The notes beneath the pieces are model-generated. The model was not told where the DNA came from and ran no database searches. It was given only the letters and a program-made list of their open reading frames with translations. The translations under genes were made by a program, and so were the position numbers. This document shows, one piece after another, positions 62,956 to 64,000 of a stretch of DNA of 64,000 nt (positions are counted from its first letter, which is position 1; every line of letters starts with the position of its first letter). The stretch is from Branchiostoma belcheri (lineage: Eukaryota > Chordata > Leptocardii > Amphioxiformes > Branchiostomatidae): positions 627,094 to 691,093 of the forward strand of contig NW_017803954.1 in the NCBI RefSeq assembly GCF_001625305.1. Reading direction: 5' to 3'.

Positions 62956-64000
62956 CTAAAAGGAACAGATAGATCCCTCAGCCTCTGATCTAGAGACTGC
63001 TCTGGGTACAAACTGGGGTTGAATCACGGCTGTCTTCTTGTTTAAGTTTTTGTCCATGCCACTCATTTTGGAAGCGGCTCTAAGCGAGCATAATTTTGGA
63101 GCTTCCAACCCTCTAAATAGCGTGTTTTTATAAAGCAGGTCTTTGTAAATCTGTCATTGTAAGCTTGCAAAATGTATTTTGTTTCATGAAGTTCAGATTT
63201 TTGAGACAGATGGGGTGAAATTTTTGTCCATCCCAACAAGAAAATCTCAGTTCCAGCACAGCCCTGGGTTGAATTTTTTTCATCAAAACTTCACAAGTCT
63301 GCCAGTCCTGACTTGCTATTGGACTTACTTATTTTGTAAAGCCTGGCACAATTGTACTTCCTTCTGTGTCTTACTGGTTTGTTGATTTATTAACATATTA
63401 AAAGAATATGAGCAGTTCAGCAACATGCAGCCTGAAATCCTATAAAGGTCTGCAGGTGGGGTAAGAGACCCTGCAGTGCCAGTAATTATCGCTTACCCAT
63501 GATGAGGTGCTAGCAAATATCATGTTAGTATCAGTGTCACTGATGCATTCCTTTTGAATGATAAAACTATATGGATGTAACCTACTCGCTGGTGCATTCA
63601 AAAACAAAATGGCTCGAACATCAGAACCATCTAACTAAGACTGACAGAAGCCAGCTTAGGGTGTAAGGTCTTGGCAACTGCCAGAAATTTGAGCAGATTA
63701 AACCTGATGCCAGTCTTTAAGTTAAGACCTTTTACATGAAGCGAATTTTATGACCATTCTGACTAGTATTATATTACAGGCAGCTGCCATATGTTAAACT
63801 GATAGTGTTCTGATTAATGTGTGGTGGTCCAACGATTAGCGCTACTGTGTCTGAATCACACTGTTGGGAGTGAATTTCAGTCCTACATGTATGTTTGAAT
63901 GCATGTGCAATGCAGCTATTACCGGTAGTTGGGGTTAGCGTCGACTGTTCAAACTTTGGAAAGGTTATATAACTGCTTAATGATGTACGTCATGTAACAT
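62956..64000. other. Non-coding stretch to the window end
   Basis: Mostly unique sequence. At 63822-63882 a degenerate tRNA-like head may be present (GGTGGTCCAACGATTAGCGC followed by a poor box B), too weak to call. Frames are at most 68 codons. Confidence 0.5.

Noticed and set aside
63822-63882. tRNA-like head (possible SINE or tRNA)
   Set aside because: The box B equivalent is too degenerate and no acceptor stem pairs.

Overview
The window looks like non-coding nuclear DNA from an animal genome. It is AT-rich (about 60 percent A+T by eye) and has no operons, no bacterial-type gene packing and no protein that I recognise. It contains tRNA-derived SINEs, non-autonomous cut-and-paste DNA transposons with clean target-site duplications, microsatellites, and assembly gaps of the shotgun-scaffold type. 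The self-complementary word TACATGTA recurs everywhere, often extended to TACATGTACATGTA. Together with the SINE and MITE types and the apparently high heterozygosity, this makes a cephalochordate (amphioxus, Branchiostoma) my best guess. That is an inference from style, not from a matched gene.

Layout. Bases 1-4607 hold two head-to-tail copies of one segment, about 98 percent identical by eye and separated by a 20-base N gap. Copy A (1-2923) carries two transposons that copy B (3015-4607) lacks: a 365-bp MITE at 746-1110 and a 953-bp hAT-like element at 1617-2569. Copy B keeps both empty sites, so the window contains natural before-and-after records of two insertions. A gapped near-identical pair that differs by mobile elements may be two alleles laid end to end by the assembler rather than a true duplication. 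From 4.6 to 49 kb the sequence is mostly unique and non-coding. It is interrupted by a SINE on the minus strand (18850-19203), a SINE on the plus strand (about 39961-40310), a second copy of the MITE with a TTA target duplication (45218-45588), local tandem duplications (21.3 kb and 47.7-48.1 kb) and microsatellites. The 28.4-kb microsatellite is an unbroken alternating purine-pyrimidine tract. A 485-base gap lies at 49395-49879. The right third (46-63 kb) has several unique blocks rich in CpG and homeodomain, forkhead, GATA, ETS or TCF-like words. They look like candidate conserved regulatory elements, so the window may be a gene desert or a large intron of a developmental gene.

Coding content. 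I find no open frame that I can assign to a family. The longest gap-free one is 187 codons (33335-33898, minus) and overlaps an exon-like segment with a good acceptor sequence. A second exon-like segment lies at 62847-62955. Both are weak. The small open frames over microsatellites and over the N gap are artefacts. I did not find a convincing new biological system. The strongest observations are the duplicated segment with its two polymorphic insertions, the structure of the hAT-like element, and the folded tail of the minus-strand SINE.
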